DNA of 64,000 nt from JACDAL01 sp963849115 (GCA_963849115.1 CAWKGK010000009.1:248001-312000); one strand, 5' to 3'. Numbered from the stretch's first letter, positions 32,272 to 41,371 are shown. Program-made: numbers and translations. Notes: a model not told the origin generated them from the letters alone.

Positions 32272-33210
32272 TTAGAGATTGCCGAGCAGGTTGTCCATGA
32301 TCGCGATGGCGGCCGGGCCCACCAAGACCGTGAACAGTGCCGGGAAGATGCACAAGATCAGCGGGAACAGCAGCTTGACGGGAGTCTTGTTGGCCCGCTC
32401 CTCGGCCAGCTGGCTCCGCTTCTGGCGGAGCTGGCCGGCCTGGATGCGCAGCACCTGGCCGACCGAGATGCCGAACACGTCGGCCTGGTTGATGGCGGTG
32501 ATGAACTGGTCGAGCTCGGACACCCGGGTCCTCTCGGAGAGGCCGTTCAGAGCGTCCTGGCGGCGGATCCCGATCCTGATCTCCTGCAGCAGCCGGTAGA
32601 GCTCGTCGGAAAGGGGGCCGGGGATGGCGCTGACCACCCGCGCCAGGGCAGAGTCGAAGCCGAGTCCTGCTTCGACCGCAATCGTCATCAGGTCGAGAGT
32701 GTCCGCCAGGGCGAGTCGAATCTCTCGCTGGCGGGTCTCGACCTTGTTGGTGAGCCACATCTTCGGCAGCCAGGCGCTGCCCGCAACCAGCAACAGCCAA
32801 GCAATCCCCGGAACGGGGGTGAGCCGGGAGTAGGCGTAGAGCGCCGCGGCCACCCCTGCCGGCAGGGCTGCGCTCAGGGCCAGGAAAGTGTCGGGGTCGA
32901 GTCTGTCGGAGAGTCCCGCAAGTACCAACCGGCTCCTGACCTGCTGGGCCAGGCCGCGAGGCCCGAAGCGATACACGACCCCGGCCATCCGGCGTGCTGC
33001 GGGCGCCAGTACGCGCGGCAGGAAAGGCACTCGGAGCATCAGAGCCCGATGGTCGGCCAGCGCGCTCTGGGGGACCGCTTGCTCGAAGGCATCCCGGATG
33101 CTGGAACGCTCCGCGCGGCGGCTCAGCAGCGCGTAGGCGGCGCTGGTAACCGCGATGAAAGTCGCGATCAGCGCCACCAGCTCCAGTGTTCCCAGGCTGA
33201 GGGAGCTCAT
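32272..33210 (-). CDS. tadC: Tad pilus inner-membrane platform protein TadC
   Basis: A 312-residue type II secretion F-family membrane protein that with TadB forms the platform for Flp pilus assembly. Hydrophobic segments are at about residues 7-28, 105-145 and 285-310. The cytoplasmic F domain reads LADTLDLMTIAVEAGLGFDS, then SERTRVSELDQFITAINQAD and RANKTPVKLLFPL. Last gene of the minus-strand Tad operon, 4 bp after tadB. Confidence 0.9.
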   Translation of the reverse strand: MSSLSLGTLELVALIATFIAVTSAAYALLSRRAERSSIRDAFEQAVPQSALADHRALMLRVPFLPRVLAPAARRMAGVVYRFGPRGLAQQVRSRLVLAGLSDRLDPDTFLALSAALPAGVAAALYAYSRLTPVPGIAWLLLVAGSAWLPKMWLTNKVETRQREIRLALADTLDLMTIAVEAGLGFDSALARVVSAIPGPLSDELYRLLQEIRIGIRRQDALNGLSERTRVSELDQFITAINQADVFGISVGQVLRIQAGQLRQKRSQLAEERANKTPVKLLFPLILCIFPALFTVLVGPAAIAIMDNLLGNL

Positions 33211-33214
33211 GCGC

Positions 33215-34594
33215 TCAGACCTCGACCTTCACGATGTTCCGCATCCACAGCGTCCCCACGACCAGCAGAGCGGCCGACACCGACACCATCGCGAGGCCCT
33301 TGCCCGTCTGATAGAGGGGCTCGAGGTATTCGGGGCTGCGTAGGGCGAGAAACGATCCGATCGCGAACGGCATCAATCCCAGCACCCAGCCGGAAAGGCG
33401 TCCTTCAGCCGTGAGCGTGCGCAGCTCGCGGCGTAGGCGCTCCCGCTCCCTGATGGTCCCGGCGATCGTCTCCAGTATCTCGGCGAGGTTTCCGCCCACC
33501 TCCCGCTGAATCTGGATCGCGAGCACGCTCCACTCGAGATCGACCATGCGGCTGCGGCGGGCGAGCGCCTCCAGTGCGTCGTCCAGGGATGCTCCCAGTC
33601 GGACCTCGGCCATGGCCCGGCGGAACTCCTCGGAGGCGGGGGGCTTGGCGTCCTCACCCACCGCCGCCACCGCCTGTTGAAGGCTGTAACCGGCTTTCAA
33701 GGCGCCGCTCAACAGCAGCAGTACGTCCGAGAGCTGCTCATAGAAGGCCTGCTTACGAGTCGCGGCCGTCCGGCGGATGTAGAGAGTCGGGGCGAAGCCC
33801 CCGCCCACGGCGCCGATCAGAGCCCACAGCGGGCCCCCCAACGATCCCAGCAGCGCCCCCCCGGCAAGGGCCAAACCCGCACTGGCGACTATGACCTCGC
33901 CGGGCCTCCATCTCATGCCGGCGGACTCGATCGCAAGCTCTATGCGCTCGAGATGACCACTACGGTCCGCCAGACGAGTGGCGATCTCCTTTGCTCGCTT
34001 CAGGACCGCCGCGTTGATAAGGCCTTCCGTGTCGAGCCCGGGGGCGGCCGGCTCGTCGTACCACCGCAACCGGCTGCGCGGGCTCAAGCGGCGGCGGCGC
34101 AGCCACTCCGACAGGAGCGCCACACTCATGGCCACGGTGCCAAAGATGATGGCCAGCAGAATGGGTGAGGCGATGCCTGCGGCCCCCGCCGGCAACACGA
34201 AGCCCCTCGAGTTCTCGGAGGCGAACGATGCCCGCTCGCGATCCCTCCCGCCGCCTGGGGCGCTCACCTTGGCATCGACCTCGTACACGACGGCGGCCGG
34301 GTCCGGGTTCGAGACCTCCACGTGGTAGGCCTGTGCGGTTTCTCCCTGCTCAGGCGGGACGTCCGGTTCCTGGGGCGTGACCTCGACCTGCTGGAGCGCA
34401 TAGTCGTTGACTTTCACCTCGAAGTCTGTGGCGGAGAGTTTGGTTCGTGCTTGCGTTAACACGGTGAAGCTGATCTTGTCCTCGGTGCGCTGAACCTTCT
34501 CGACCTCGAGCGGGCCCCTTTGCGCCCCGGCCACTCCCGGCGTCACAAGGATCAGGGCCCCCACAAGGGCGATCAAGCTGCCGCAGCGGATCAC
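33215..34594 (-). CDS. tadB: Tad pilus inner-membrane platform protein TadB with an N-terminal exported segment
   Basis: A 459-residue F-family protein. The GTG at 34594 overlaps the tadA stop (GTGA), and a signal-like stretch (LIALVGALILVTPGVAGAQ) follows, so this start is preferred over earlier ones. The first 150 residues are an extracytoplasmic beta-rich segment (FTVLTQARTKLSATDFEVKV) resembling the beginning of the VWA-type domain fused to some actinobacterial TadB proteins, but no MIDAS motif is seen. A membrane helix near 150-175 and the F domain (LSDVLLLLSGALKAGYSL, EVGGNLAEILETIAGTIRER) follow, with C-terminal membrane helices. Confidence 0.88.
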   Translation of the reverse strand: MIRCGSLIALVGALILVTPGVAGAQRGPLEVEKVQRTEDKISFTVLTQARTKLSATDFEVKVNDYALQQVEVTPQEPDVPPEQGETAQAYHVEVSNPDPAAVVYEVDAKVSAPGGGRDRERASFASENSRGFVLPAGAAGIASPILLAIIFGTVAMSVALLSEWLRRRRLSPRSRLRWYDEPAAPGLDTEGLINAAVLKRAKEIATRLADRSGHLERIELAIESAGMRWRPGEVIVASAGLALAGGALLGSLGGPLWALIGAVGGGFAPTLYIRRTAATRKQAFYEQLSDVLLLLSGALKAGYSLQQAVAAVGEDAKPPASEEFRRAMAEVRLGASLDDALEALARRSRMVDLEWSVLAIQIQREVGGNLAEILETIAGTIRERERLRRELRTLTAEGRLSGWVLGLMPFAIGSFLALRSPEYLEPLYQTGKGLAMVSVSAALLVVGTLWMRNIVKVEV

Positions 34595-36009
34595 GGGCGG
34601 CCGGGGTACTGGTGTGCGCTGAGGAGGTCGTCGCTCATGAACATCGTGGGCGCCAGATGGATGCCCACGTCGGCCAGCTTGCCGGTGAACTTCGGGCGGA
34701 TGCCGGTGGGCTTGAGGTGTCCGAGATGGCGGCCGTGACCGTCTATGCCCATCGAGTAGTCGAACAGGAAGATGTCCTGCAGCGTGATGACGTCTCCCTC
34801 CATGCCCTCGATCTCCGAGATGTGAGTCACCCGTCGGCTTCCGTCCTTCAGCCGGGCCTGGTGCACCACGAGATCGACGGCGGAGGAGATTTGCTCGCGT
34901 ATGGCTCGCACGGGCAGATCCATCCCCGCCATCAGGACCATCGTCTCGAGGCGCGAGAGGGCGTCGCGAGGCGAGTTGGCGTGGAGGGTGGAGATGCTGC
35001 CTTCGTGCCCGGTGTTCATGGCCTGGAGCATGTCGAGCGCTTCGGCCCCCCGGACCTCCCCGACCACGATGCGGTCGGGCCTCATCCGCAGGGCGTTGCG
35101 GACGAGATCTCTGATCGTCACCTCGCCCCTCCCCTCGATGTTGGGAGGGCGCGCTTCGAGCTGAAGCACGTGCGGTTGGCCCAGGCGCAGCTCGACCGCA
35201 TCCTCGACCGTCACGGTGCGCTCGTCCGAGGGTATGTAGGTGGAGAGGACGTTCAGCGTGGAGGTCTTGCCTGCGCCGGTCCCTCCCGAGATGATCATGT
35301 TCAGCTTGCCTCTGACACACAGCTGGAGGAACTCGGTGACCGTGGCGGTGAGAGTGCCGAATGAGATGAGGTCCACATCGGTGAGGGGCTCGGCGGAAAA
35401 CTTGCGAATCGTCAGGAACGGTCCGTTGATGGAGAGCGGGTGGACCACTGCGTTGACTCGCGCCCCGTCCGGCATTCGGGCATCGACCATCGGCGAGGCC
35501 TCGTCGATGCGCCTGCCGACGCGCGCCACGATGGCGTCGATGACACCTCGAAGGTGGTCCTCGTCGACGAAGCGGCGGTTCGTCCTGAAGAGCTTGCCCG
35601 CGCGCTCGACGTAGATCTCCGAAGGCCCGTTGACCATGACCTCGGTGATGTCGGGGTCCTTGAGCAATTCCTCGATGGGGCCGTGGCCGAGCACGTCGGC
35701 TCTTAGGTCCTCCAGCAGGGCGGCCCGCTCGGCCGCCGACATCGGGGTCGGCTCCTCGCGCAAGAGACGCGAGATGTGATCCAGCACGAGCCGCGACAGC
35801 CGGTCGGGATCCAGGTTTTGTTGATAGAGAACGGTGCCCAGCTCCTGGGCGACACGGGCGTGGAGACGCCGGCGCAGCTCGTAGAGCTCGGAACGCATGG
35901 CGTCGAGATCTCCGTCCCAGACGGGCACCTCGGTGCTCGGGGGCCGGGAGACGGATTGACGGCGGAGATCGGTCAGTCGGCGTGCCAGATCCGACATATC
36001 GGCGTTCAC
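34591..36009 (-). CDS. tadA: Tad pilus assembly ATPase TadA/CpaF
   Basis: A 472-residue hexameric secretion ATPase that powers Flp pilus assembly. Walker A is MIISGGTGAGKTSTLN, the Asp box is DERTVTVEDAVELRL, and Walker B region RMRPDRIVVGEVRGAEALDM is followed by the His box GHEGSISTLHANS. The N-terminal domain (YIVERAG-like IYVERAGKLFRTNRRF) is typical for CpaF. It overlaps cpaE by 4 bp and tadB by 4 bp. Confidence 0.95.
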   Translation of the reverse strand: MNADMSDLARRLTDLRRQSVSRPPSTEVPVWDGDLDAMRSELYELRRRLHARVAQELGTVLYQQNLDPDRLSRLVLDHISRLLREEPTPMSAAERAALLEDLRADVLGHGPIEELLKDPDITEVMVNGPSEIYVERAGKLFRTNRRFVDEDHLRGVIDAIVARVGRRIDEASPMVDARMPDGARVNAVVHPLSINGPFLTIRKFSAEPLTDVDLISFGTLTATVTEFLQLCVRGKLNMIISGGTGAGKTSTLNVLSTYIPSDERTVTVEDAVELRLGQPHVLQLEARPPNIEGRGEVTIRDLVRNALRMRPDRIVVGEVRGAEALDMLQAMNTGHEGSISTLHANSPRDALSRLETMVLMAGMDLPVRAIREQISSAVDLVVHQARLKDGSRRVTHISEIEGMEGDVITLQDIFLFDYSMGIDGHGRHLGHLKPTGIRPKFTGKLADVGIHLAPTMFMSDDLLSAHQYPGRP

Positions 36010-37181
36010 GACTGCCCGGCTCTCATCAACGACGAGTGGCCGAGAGTGGGCGCAGAGAGCAGCTCGGCCTCGAGCTCCTCGAACATTCGCCTGAGCGAGC
36101 GGGCCACCTTGGTCTTGGGGCTGTCGAGGGCCACGGGGACTCCGTTGTTGATCGAGCGGGGAACCGCAACATCGCTGGGAAGCTCGTAGGAGACCCGCCG
36201 GCCCAGCGCTTTTGAGACCTCGTCGGCGGGAAAGCCGACGTTGGAGTTGGCCCGGTTCAGAACCACCCGTACCTTGTCGAGCTGCAGGTCGAGGTGGCGG
36301 AAAAGAGACAGGGCAAGCTTGGCGTCTTTGACTGAGGTCAGCTCGAGGCTCGTGACCAGATAGGCGCGCTCACAGGCGGCGAGCGCCGCGATCGTGAACC
36401 CGTCGAGCGTGGAGCTGGTGTCGACCACGGTCAGCTCTGCGCTGCGTCTCAAGCCCTCCAGCACCCGGGTCAACACCGACGGCGGGATCCTCTCCGCTTC
36501 CAGGGGGTCGGTCGGCGCGCACAGTATCCGGAGCGAGGACTCGTGCCGGCTGAGCGTGCTCCCGAGAGCGGACTCGTCGATGGGACCCGCGATCCCGGCG
36601 AGGTCTGTGAGCGTGCGCTGAGGTCTGACCCTGAGGGCGGCGGCGCAGTCTCCGAACCACACGTTGGCGTCGACCAGCGCCGTCTTGATACCGGAGCGGG
36701 CGGCGAGTGTGGCGAGGTTGGTGGCGACCAAGGTCTTGCCGGTACCTCCTTTGGTGCCGAAGACGGTGACGATCGTTCCGGTGGCGTCCTCTGATCTCTC
36801 GGTGGCCGACAGCGTCTGGACCGCGGCGCTGTGCGCCCTCTCGATCGCGGACATGAGGCCCGACTCGGCATCTCCCACGGGCACCACCTCCCGTACTCCT
36901 GAGCGCATGGCCCGCTGCAGGGTCTCGACCTCGAGGCGATCGGTGACCTGGACGAAGGAGGCGCCGGGATGGTCTCTGAGGGCGCCCGGTACCAGCGCGA
37001 GGTCGGCCTCGTCGGTGCTGGGGCCCAGGACCACCACGGAGCGCAGCTGGGCGGAGAGCGCCTGGCGCAAGTCGTCCCACGCCGAGGCGGTGACGACCGC
37101 CCCCACCGAGGCATCGCGCCCCACGATCTCGGCCAGGATCGCGCACACCTGCCGCTCGCGGTCCAGCACCACGACCTCCAC
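36006..37181 (-). CDS. cpaE: Tad pilus localisation ATPase CpaE/TadZ
   Basis: A 391-residue MinD/ParA-family protein that positions Tad machinery in the cell. The first 125 residues are a degenerate receiver-like domain (EVVVLDRERQVCAILAEIVG). The deviant Walker A FGTKGGTGKTLVATN (K144, K149) and the ELTVVDTSSTLDGFT switch-type region follow. The GTG start overlaps the cpaB stop by one base (TAGTG), indicating coupling. Confidence 0.9.
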   Translation of the reverse strand: MEVVVLDRERQVCAILAEIVGRDASVGAVVTASAWDDLRQALSAQLRSVVVLGPSTDEADLALVPGALRDHPGASFVQVTDRLEVETLQRAMRSGVREVVPVGDAESGLMSAIERAHSAAVQTLSATERSEDATGTIVTVFGTKGGTGKTLVATNLATLAARSGIKTALVDANVWFGDCAAALRVRPQRTLTDLAGIAGPIDESALGSTLSRHESSLRILCAPTDPLEAERIPPSVLTRVLEGLRRSAELTVVDTSSTLDGFTIAALAACERAYLVTSLELTSVKDAKLALSLFRHLDLQLDKVRVVLNRANSNVGFPADEVSKALGRRVSYELPSDVAVPRSINNGVPVALDSPKTKVARSLRRMFEELEAELLSAPTLGHSSLMRAGQS

Positions 37182-37822
37182 TAAGGGGCCTCGGGACGCG
37201 GGATGAGCGTGAACCAGAGGCCGGCCCGCTCCTGGGCATCGATGAGCGCCAGGGCGTCCTCCGGGGTCACCGCCAGGACCATCGTGGCCGGAGCCTCGAA
37301 GTCCTCACTCGCAGGCGCCTGCACCTCGATTACCTGAAGGCTCTCGGCTATGAGCGAGGCGCCCTCGTCGCTAGCCGAGAACGCGTTCAGCTCGTTCCCG
37401 GCGGCGACGTGACCGGCCACCCCGCGCACATGCTCGACGGGTAGCGAAAGGGCCTCGGTGCCTTCGGGAAAGCGCCCTGCGAAAGCCGCCTCGGCGCTGT
37501 CGGCAAAGTGGCTTTCCATTAGCTGGTCACCTGCCGCCAGCTCACTTCTGAGCACTTTGCCGTTCAAGAAGCCCGGGTCCGAAAGGGCTCCCGGCACGAC
37601 GTAACGGGCCGGGATCTTCTGCTCTCTGAGGGCGCCCGGGATCGACCTGATCTCCGATCCCGCCCTGCCCGCAGCAAAGGTGCGCCCGGCCACCAGGACG
37701 GTCCGAGGGCTGAGCCCGCGCGCGTTGTCCTCCTCGACTTGCTGCACGTAGACGTAGACACTCGCCACCGCCACGGCGCCCGTGAGGATGGCCACCACCA
37801 GCGTCACAAGCCTGCTTTTCAT
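37181..37822 (-). CDS. cpaB: Flp pilus assembly protein CpaB/RcpC
   Basis: A 213-residue exported protein. A short cytoplasmic start and one membrane helix (VTLVVAILTGAVAVASVYVY) are followed by a SAF-type domain (VLVAGRTFAAGR, IPARYVVPGALSDPGFLNGK, LSLPVEHVRGVAGHVAAGNE). In secretin-lacking actinobacteria CpaB is thought to help pilus assembly outside the membrane. It sits 64 bp after the TadG-like gene and overlaps cpaE by one base. Confidence 0.85.
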   Translation of the reverse strand: MKSRLVTLVVAILTGAVAVASVYVYVQQVEEDNARGLSPRTVLVAGRTFAAGRAGSEIRSIPGALREQKIPARYVVPGALSDPGFLNGKVLRSELAAGDQLMESHFADSAEAAFAGRFPEGTEALSLPVEHVRGVAGHVAAGNELNAFSASDEGASLIAESLQVIEVQAPASEDFEAPATMVLAVTPEDALALIDAQERAGLWFTLIPRPEAP

Positions 37823-37886
37823 CTCCGCTCCGTCTCCGCTTTGGTCATCGCGTTCGAACCTTCAGCCGGCATTCGTTCTTCTTTCC

Positions 37887-38942
37887 TCATTCGGTCAGTT
37901 TCACCACGCAGACACCGTCCCCGATCTCACAGGACGCCTCGCCCCTGCCCGCCTCTGCGCTGAGTAGACCCTGCAGCAGTACCCCTTCGTAGAAGGGCGC
38001 GGAACCGTCCACGGTTCCAACCGGCCCTGTTCCCGTCAGATAGAGCAACGCCAGTCGGATGACCGTCACCTGCTGCGCGCTCCCGGGCTCTGCCGGCCCC
38101 GGGTTCGTCACCAGCGGCACCGCCACCAGGCAGGGGTCGTCGAGGTCCCTGACGTGAGCGAAGCCGGAGGCGTCGATGGTCACCGTCTGCTCGAAGCTCG
38201 AGCATCCCGCCAAGCGGCTGCTCAGTGCTCCCGCCGTGCGCGCCTGGAGCACCTCTGCCGGCTCCGCCAGAGTCGTGAGGCTTGCCCCCTTGCCGATCTC
38301 GCAGGCAAGGCCCTGGCCCGAGAGGAACTCCTCGTAGCCGGTGCCCGAGATCACGCCCGAGGGGTCGGGGCAGGAGCCTTCGGCGGGGAGGCCGACGCCT
38401 ACCAGGTTGCCCCGCTGCTCGGTGGATCCGAACGACAGGGCGATCTCCTGCCCGCCCGAGAGCGACGCGCACGAGGCCGGCCCGCCTTCGGGCGAGAGGC
38501 AGTCGATGATCCCCCAGGGGATGAGCTTGTCGCCGCCGGGAGTTCCCGCGCTGAGCTCGGCGGTCGCCGACGCGCTCAACGAGGTGTCCTCGATCCCCAG
38601 CACGCCGGCAAACAGCAGCTCGAAGCGGTCAACGCCGATCTCAACCGAGCAGCCCGTCAGCGAGCAGGAGACGACGTCTGCCCCGCTAGGGGAGCGGTGG
38701 GAAGGCGTGGGGTTCTCTTCGATGAAGCGGCGCGCCACTGCACTGGCATCGGGCCCTTGCCAGGCCGCCTGGGCGCCGGACAGGGCGGCCGCGTCTGCGG
38801 TCCTCTGCAGCTCGGCGCGTTCCGCGTAGATGCGGGCCGCGTCCACCGCCAGCGCCACGAAGCCGAACAGGACAACGGCTACGATGGCAACGATCACGAC
38901 CACGGCGCCGCGCTCGTCTAAGGCTGCCTGGAGACGCCTCAC
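37887..38942 (-). CDS. TadG-like pilus pseudopilin/assembly protein
   Basis: A 351-residue protein. It starts with the Tad-type N terminus LDERGAVVVIVAIVAVVLFG and a membrane helix, then AARIYAERAELQRTADAAALSGAQ, the hallmark of TadG/putative Flp-assembly proteins. The rest is an extracytoplasmic Cys-containing domain (several CxnC pairs, such as CSLTGC and CLSPEGGPASC). No VWA MIDAS motif is evident. It overlaps tadE by 4 bp. Confidence 0.85.
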   Translation of the reverse strand: MRRLQAALDERGAVVVIVAIVAVVLFGFVALAVDAARIYAERAELQRTADAAALSGAQAAWQGPDASAVARRFIEENPTPSHRSPSGADVVSCSLTGCSVEIGVDRFELLFAGVLGIEDTSLSASATAELSAGTPGGDKLIPWGIIDCLSPEGGPASCASLSGGQEIALSFGSTEQRGNLVGVGLPAEGSCPDPSGVISGTGYEEFLSGQGLACEIGKGASLTTLAEPAEVLQARTAGALSSRLAGCSSFEQTVTIDASGFAHVRDLDDPCLVAVPLVTNPGPAEPGSAQQVTVIRLALLYLTGTGPVGTVDGSAPFYEGVLLQGLLSAEAGRGEASCEIGDGVCVVKLTE

Positions 38943-39406
38943 TCTTTGCGCATCCTCGCCTCGGAGTCGAGGGTGATGCTGTCGGGTAACGACAGCAGTT
39001 GGGGAACGCCGACGTCGTAGACCGTGCGGCAGCTCATGATCGCCGTCTCCACACCCGTCGCGTCGATGTCGGTCGAGGGACTGCAGTCGAGTGCCGAGCC
39101 GAGCTCGGGGACGGCGCTCTCGGCCGAAGCCGAGGCCGTCGTGGGGTCGACGCCGACCGCGAGCTGACGCACTCCCTCTCTCGCTGCGTGCGTGACGCTG
39201 ATGTAGCGGTTGAAGATGAATCCGAACTCGATGATTCCGAAGACGAGGAGTAGCAGGAGCGGCAGTACCAGCGCCATCTCCACGGCGGCCGCGCCCCGTT
39301 CGCGCGCAGCTAGCCGGCGCGTCCTAAGCTCGCACCGGCGCGTCTCGCTGTTGCCCCCATGCCGTGGTGAAACGATCCACACCCCCGATCGCCCAGTCGG
39401 GACCAA
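38939..39406 (-). CDS. tadE: TadE-like pseudopilin
   Basis: Up to 155 residues. The core RERGAAAVEMALVLPLLLLL, then FGIIEFGFIFNRYISVTHAAREGVR, is the TadE minor pilin signature: a prepilin-like segment and one membrane helix. The C-terminal 80 residues are extracytoplasmic. Start is uncertain: a TTG at 39406 abuts AGGGAG, and a GTG at 39382 has GGGGG just upstream; the real N terminus could be 8 residues shorter. It begins 4 bp after the Flp pilin stop. Confidence 0.87.
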   Translation of the reverse strand: MVPTGRSGVWIVSPRHGGNSETRRCELRTRRLAARERGAAAVEMALVLPLLLLLVFGIIEFGFIFNRYISVTHAAREGVRQLAVGVDPTTASASAESAVPELGSALDCSPSTDIDATGVETAIMSCRTVYDVGVPQLLSLPDSITLDSEARMRKE

Positions 39407-39410
39407 CTCC

Positions 39411-39608
39411 CTAGGGCAAATTCTTGTCGATTTCCTCGAGTCCTGACTTGACGTCGTTGCCGACCGCGCTGACCACAGAGATGATCACCGCGGCGATGAG
39501 TGCGATCATGATCCCGTACTCAACCGCGGTCGCCCCTCGTTCCCCGTCGCGAATCTCGCGGACTCGGTTGACGATCTCACACCACATCCCTACGAGTGCC
39601 TCCTGCAT
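39411..39608 (-). CDS. flp: Flp/Fap type IVb pilin (pilin 1)
   Basis: A 65-residue pilin. ATG 39608 is chosen because GGGAGGTGAGCAG directly precedes it with ideal spacing; the longer open frame has no similarity. The prepilin leader ends at the GERGATAVEYG motif (cleavage after Gly, mature start around ATAVEY), followed by the hydrophobic helix IMIALIAAVIISVVSAVGND. The mature peptide would be about 42-45 residues. The prepilin peptidase for it is not in the window. Confidence 0.93.
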   Translation of the reverse strand: MQEALVGMWCEIVNRVREIRDGERGATAVEYGIMIALIAAVIISVVSAVGNDVKSGLEEIDKNLP

Positions 39609-39620
39609 CTGCTCACCTCC

Positions 39621-39656
39621 CCTGCCTCCCATGACTATTCCCTGCCTCCCATGACT
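39621..39656. repeat. 16-bp direct repeats in the leader of flp pilin 1
   Basis: CCTGCCTCCCATGACT occurs at 39621-39636 and 39641-39656, exactly 20 bp apart. On the coding strand each copy carries ATGGGAGG, so a Shine-Dalgarno-like GGGAGG and an ATG are duplicated upstream of the real start. Confidence 0.55.
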
Positions 39657-39684
39657 CCATCGTGCTCCCACCTTCAGGTAATTG

Positions 39685-39879
39685 TTACCAGCCGATTCCC
39701 GCCCGTCGGAAGCCGGTTCTGGTGTCGAGCCCCAAGTTGCGCGCTGCCACAATCACGACTGCAGCCACGAACACGAGCAGGAGGCTGTACTCGACCGCGG
39801 TCGCCCCACGCTCCCCACTAATTACCTCCAGCAGACGGTTCGAGATGTCGCACCGCGCACGAAGAAACAGATCTCCCAA
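39685..39879 (-). CDS. Second Flp/Fap type IVb pilin
   Basis: A 64-residue Flp-type pilin: GERGATAVEYSLLLVFVAAV, then VIVAARNLGLDTRTGFRRAG. It shares the GERGATAVEY cleavage motif with pilin 1 but differs after it, so this is a divergent paralog rather than a copy. TTG 39879 is the likely start, with GGGAG 6 nt upstream. It is the first gene of the Tad operon. The 180 bp upstream (39880-40060) holds no recognised feature. Confidence 0.8.
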   Translation of the reverse strand: MGDLFLRARCDISNRLLEVISGERGATAVEYSLLLVFVAAVVIVAARNLGLDTRTGFRRAGIGW

Positions 39880-40060
39880 GACGGCTCCCAGTCCCTCGAG
39901 CCGGTCGCCCCTTCACCAGCAAGCCACCAGCCTATTAACCTTCCCTGATCCAGCCCCATCACTCAGGCTTGCAGCAGCCCTGCAGGCATCCGCGCAGCCT
40001 GTGACCAGGATGACGCGCGGGGGGAACTGGGAATAGTCAGTTATGCGTAGGGGAGCTCGG

Positions 40061-41371
40061 CTAGGCGGGGTGCTGATCGTGAGTCCGGCTGCCAAGCTCT
40101 TGCGTGGCCGTGTCGTGGCCCGAAGTCTCTGCCGGACAGGGGATCGAGATCGTGAACGTGGTGCCGTGGGAGCTCGAGGCGAGGTCGATGTGGCCCCCCA
40201 TCGCCGAAACGATCTGGCTCACCACGAACAGCCCCAGGCCCACCCCCTCCTGGCCGGTCGTGGTCTGCTCGATGCGGCTGAAGGCGTCGAAGAGAGCGCT
40301 GCGCTTGTCGTCGGGGATACCCGGCCCCTCGTCGGAGATCTCGAGGACCACTCCCTGTCGCGCCCTCTTGACCCCCACAGATACCGGGGTTTTCTCGGGG
40401 GTGTACTTGTAGGCGTTCTCGACCAGGTTTCGAACGACCTGATCGAGCCTCGTGGCATCGATCTCGGCGCGGATTGGTTCGATGAAGACTTCAAGGTGGT
40501 GGGAGCGCCGTTTGGAGGCAGCCGAGTCGAGCGCTTGGGTCACCACTGTGCGCATCTCGGTCCATTCCGGCTTCAGCAGCAGCTTCCCTGCCTGGAGGTG
40601 TGAGGTAATCATGAGGTCCTCGACCAGCCGCGCCATCTGATGGGCTTGGCCGGTCACCATTTCGAGCAAGTTGGCGCGCTGCTCCTCTGAGAGGCGGGAA
40701 CCCCGGCGCCAGATCGTGTCGATGCCCGTGATTATCGCAGTGAGGGGGCCGCGTATCTCGTGCGACGTGACTGCCAGGAAGCGATCCTTCAGGTTGTCGA
40801 TCTCGAGGAGGCGCCGGCTGTGCAAGGCCTCGGCCTCCACACGGGCGCGCCAGCGTTCGGAAGCCTCTGCAACGGTCACGCCGGCGGCGGCCGCGGCGGC
40901 GACGCATGCGAAGGCGGAGGCGAGGCCCCCTCCCAGGAGGAGAGTCGCGACCACAACCCCGGCGCTTCCTGCGGCCGCCCCCCGCAGACCGTACCGAAGC
41001 CCTCCCTCCAGCGGCACCAGCACCAGCAGGGCGCCTACGGAGGATACGTCTTGGCCCTGAAGGAGCGCAGCGAAGCCTCCTAATGCGAGGGCATCGAGGA
41101 CCCATGCGGAGGCGCCGAGCTGGCGCAGCCTGGACTCGTCGGAGAAGCGCCCGGCCCCGATCCACAAGGCTCCCGCTCCGACCAGCGTGACGAGCAGGAG
41201 CGCCACCGCGGACACTCCGGCGCCGGCTGCCACCGCGGCTACGCCTGCGAGTACGGCAACGCTCACCCTCACCGCGCCCGCGCGCTGTTCCACTGCCTGG
41301 ATGTCCGCCACCGAGATCACAATCCAGATATCGGCATGAAATCGTGCGACCTGATCCCGACCGGAGCTCAC
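40061..41371 (-). CDS. Orphan membrane sensor histidine kinase
   Basis: A 436-residue two-component kinase. About residues 33-165 contain several hydrophobic helices forming a membrane sensor region of no known type. HisKA has the phosphorylated H204 in RFLAVTSHEIRGPLTAIITG. The ATPase has the N box RNLVENAYKYTP, G1 ISDEGPGIPDDKR and G2 GQEGVGLGLFVVSQIV. No response regulator gene is next to it. It lies upstream of the Tad operon on the same strand, 181 bp from the Flp gene, so it could regulate pilus expression. Confidence 0.87.
   Translation of the reverse strand: MSSGRDQVARFHADIWIVISVADIQAVEQRAGAVRVSVAVLAGVAAVAAGAGVSAVALLLVTLVGAGALWIGAGRFSDESRLRQLGASAWVLDALALGGFAALLQGQDVSSVGALLVLVPLEGGLRYGLRGAAAGSAGVVVATLLLGGGLASAFACVAAAAAAGVTVAEASERWRARVEAEALHSRRLLEIDNLKDRFLAVTSHEIRGPLTAIITGIDTIWRRGSRLSEEQRANLLEMVTGQAHQMARLVEDLMITSHLQAGKLLLKPEWTEMRTVVTQALDSAASKRRSHHLEVFIEPIRAEIDATRLDQVVRNLVENAYKYTPEKTPVSVGVKRARQGVVLEISDEGPGIPDDKRSALFDAFSRIEQTTTGQEGVGLGLFVVSQIVSAMGGHIDLASSSHGTTFTISIPCPAETSGHDTATQELGSRTHDQHPA

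Noticed and set aside
33215..35320. 701-residue frame taken as one protein
   Set aside because: The first third overlaps tadA on the same strand in a different frame; the GTGA overlap at 34594 gives the natural tadB start.
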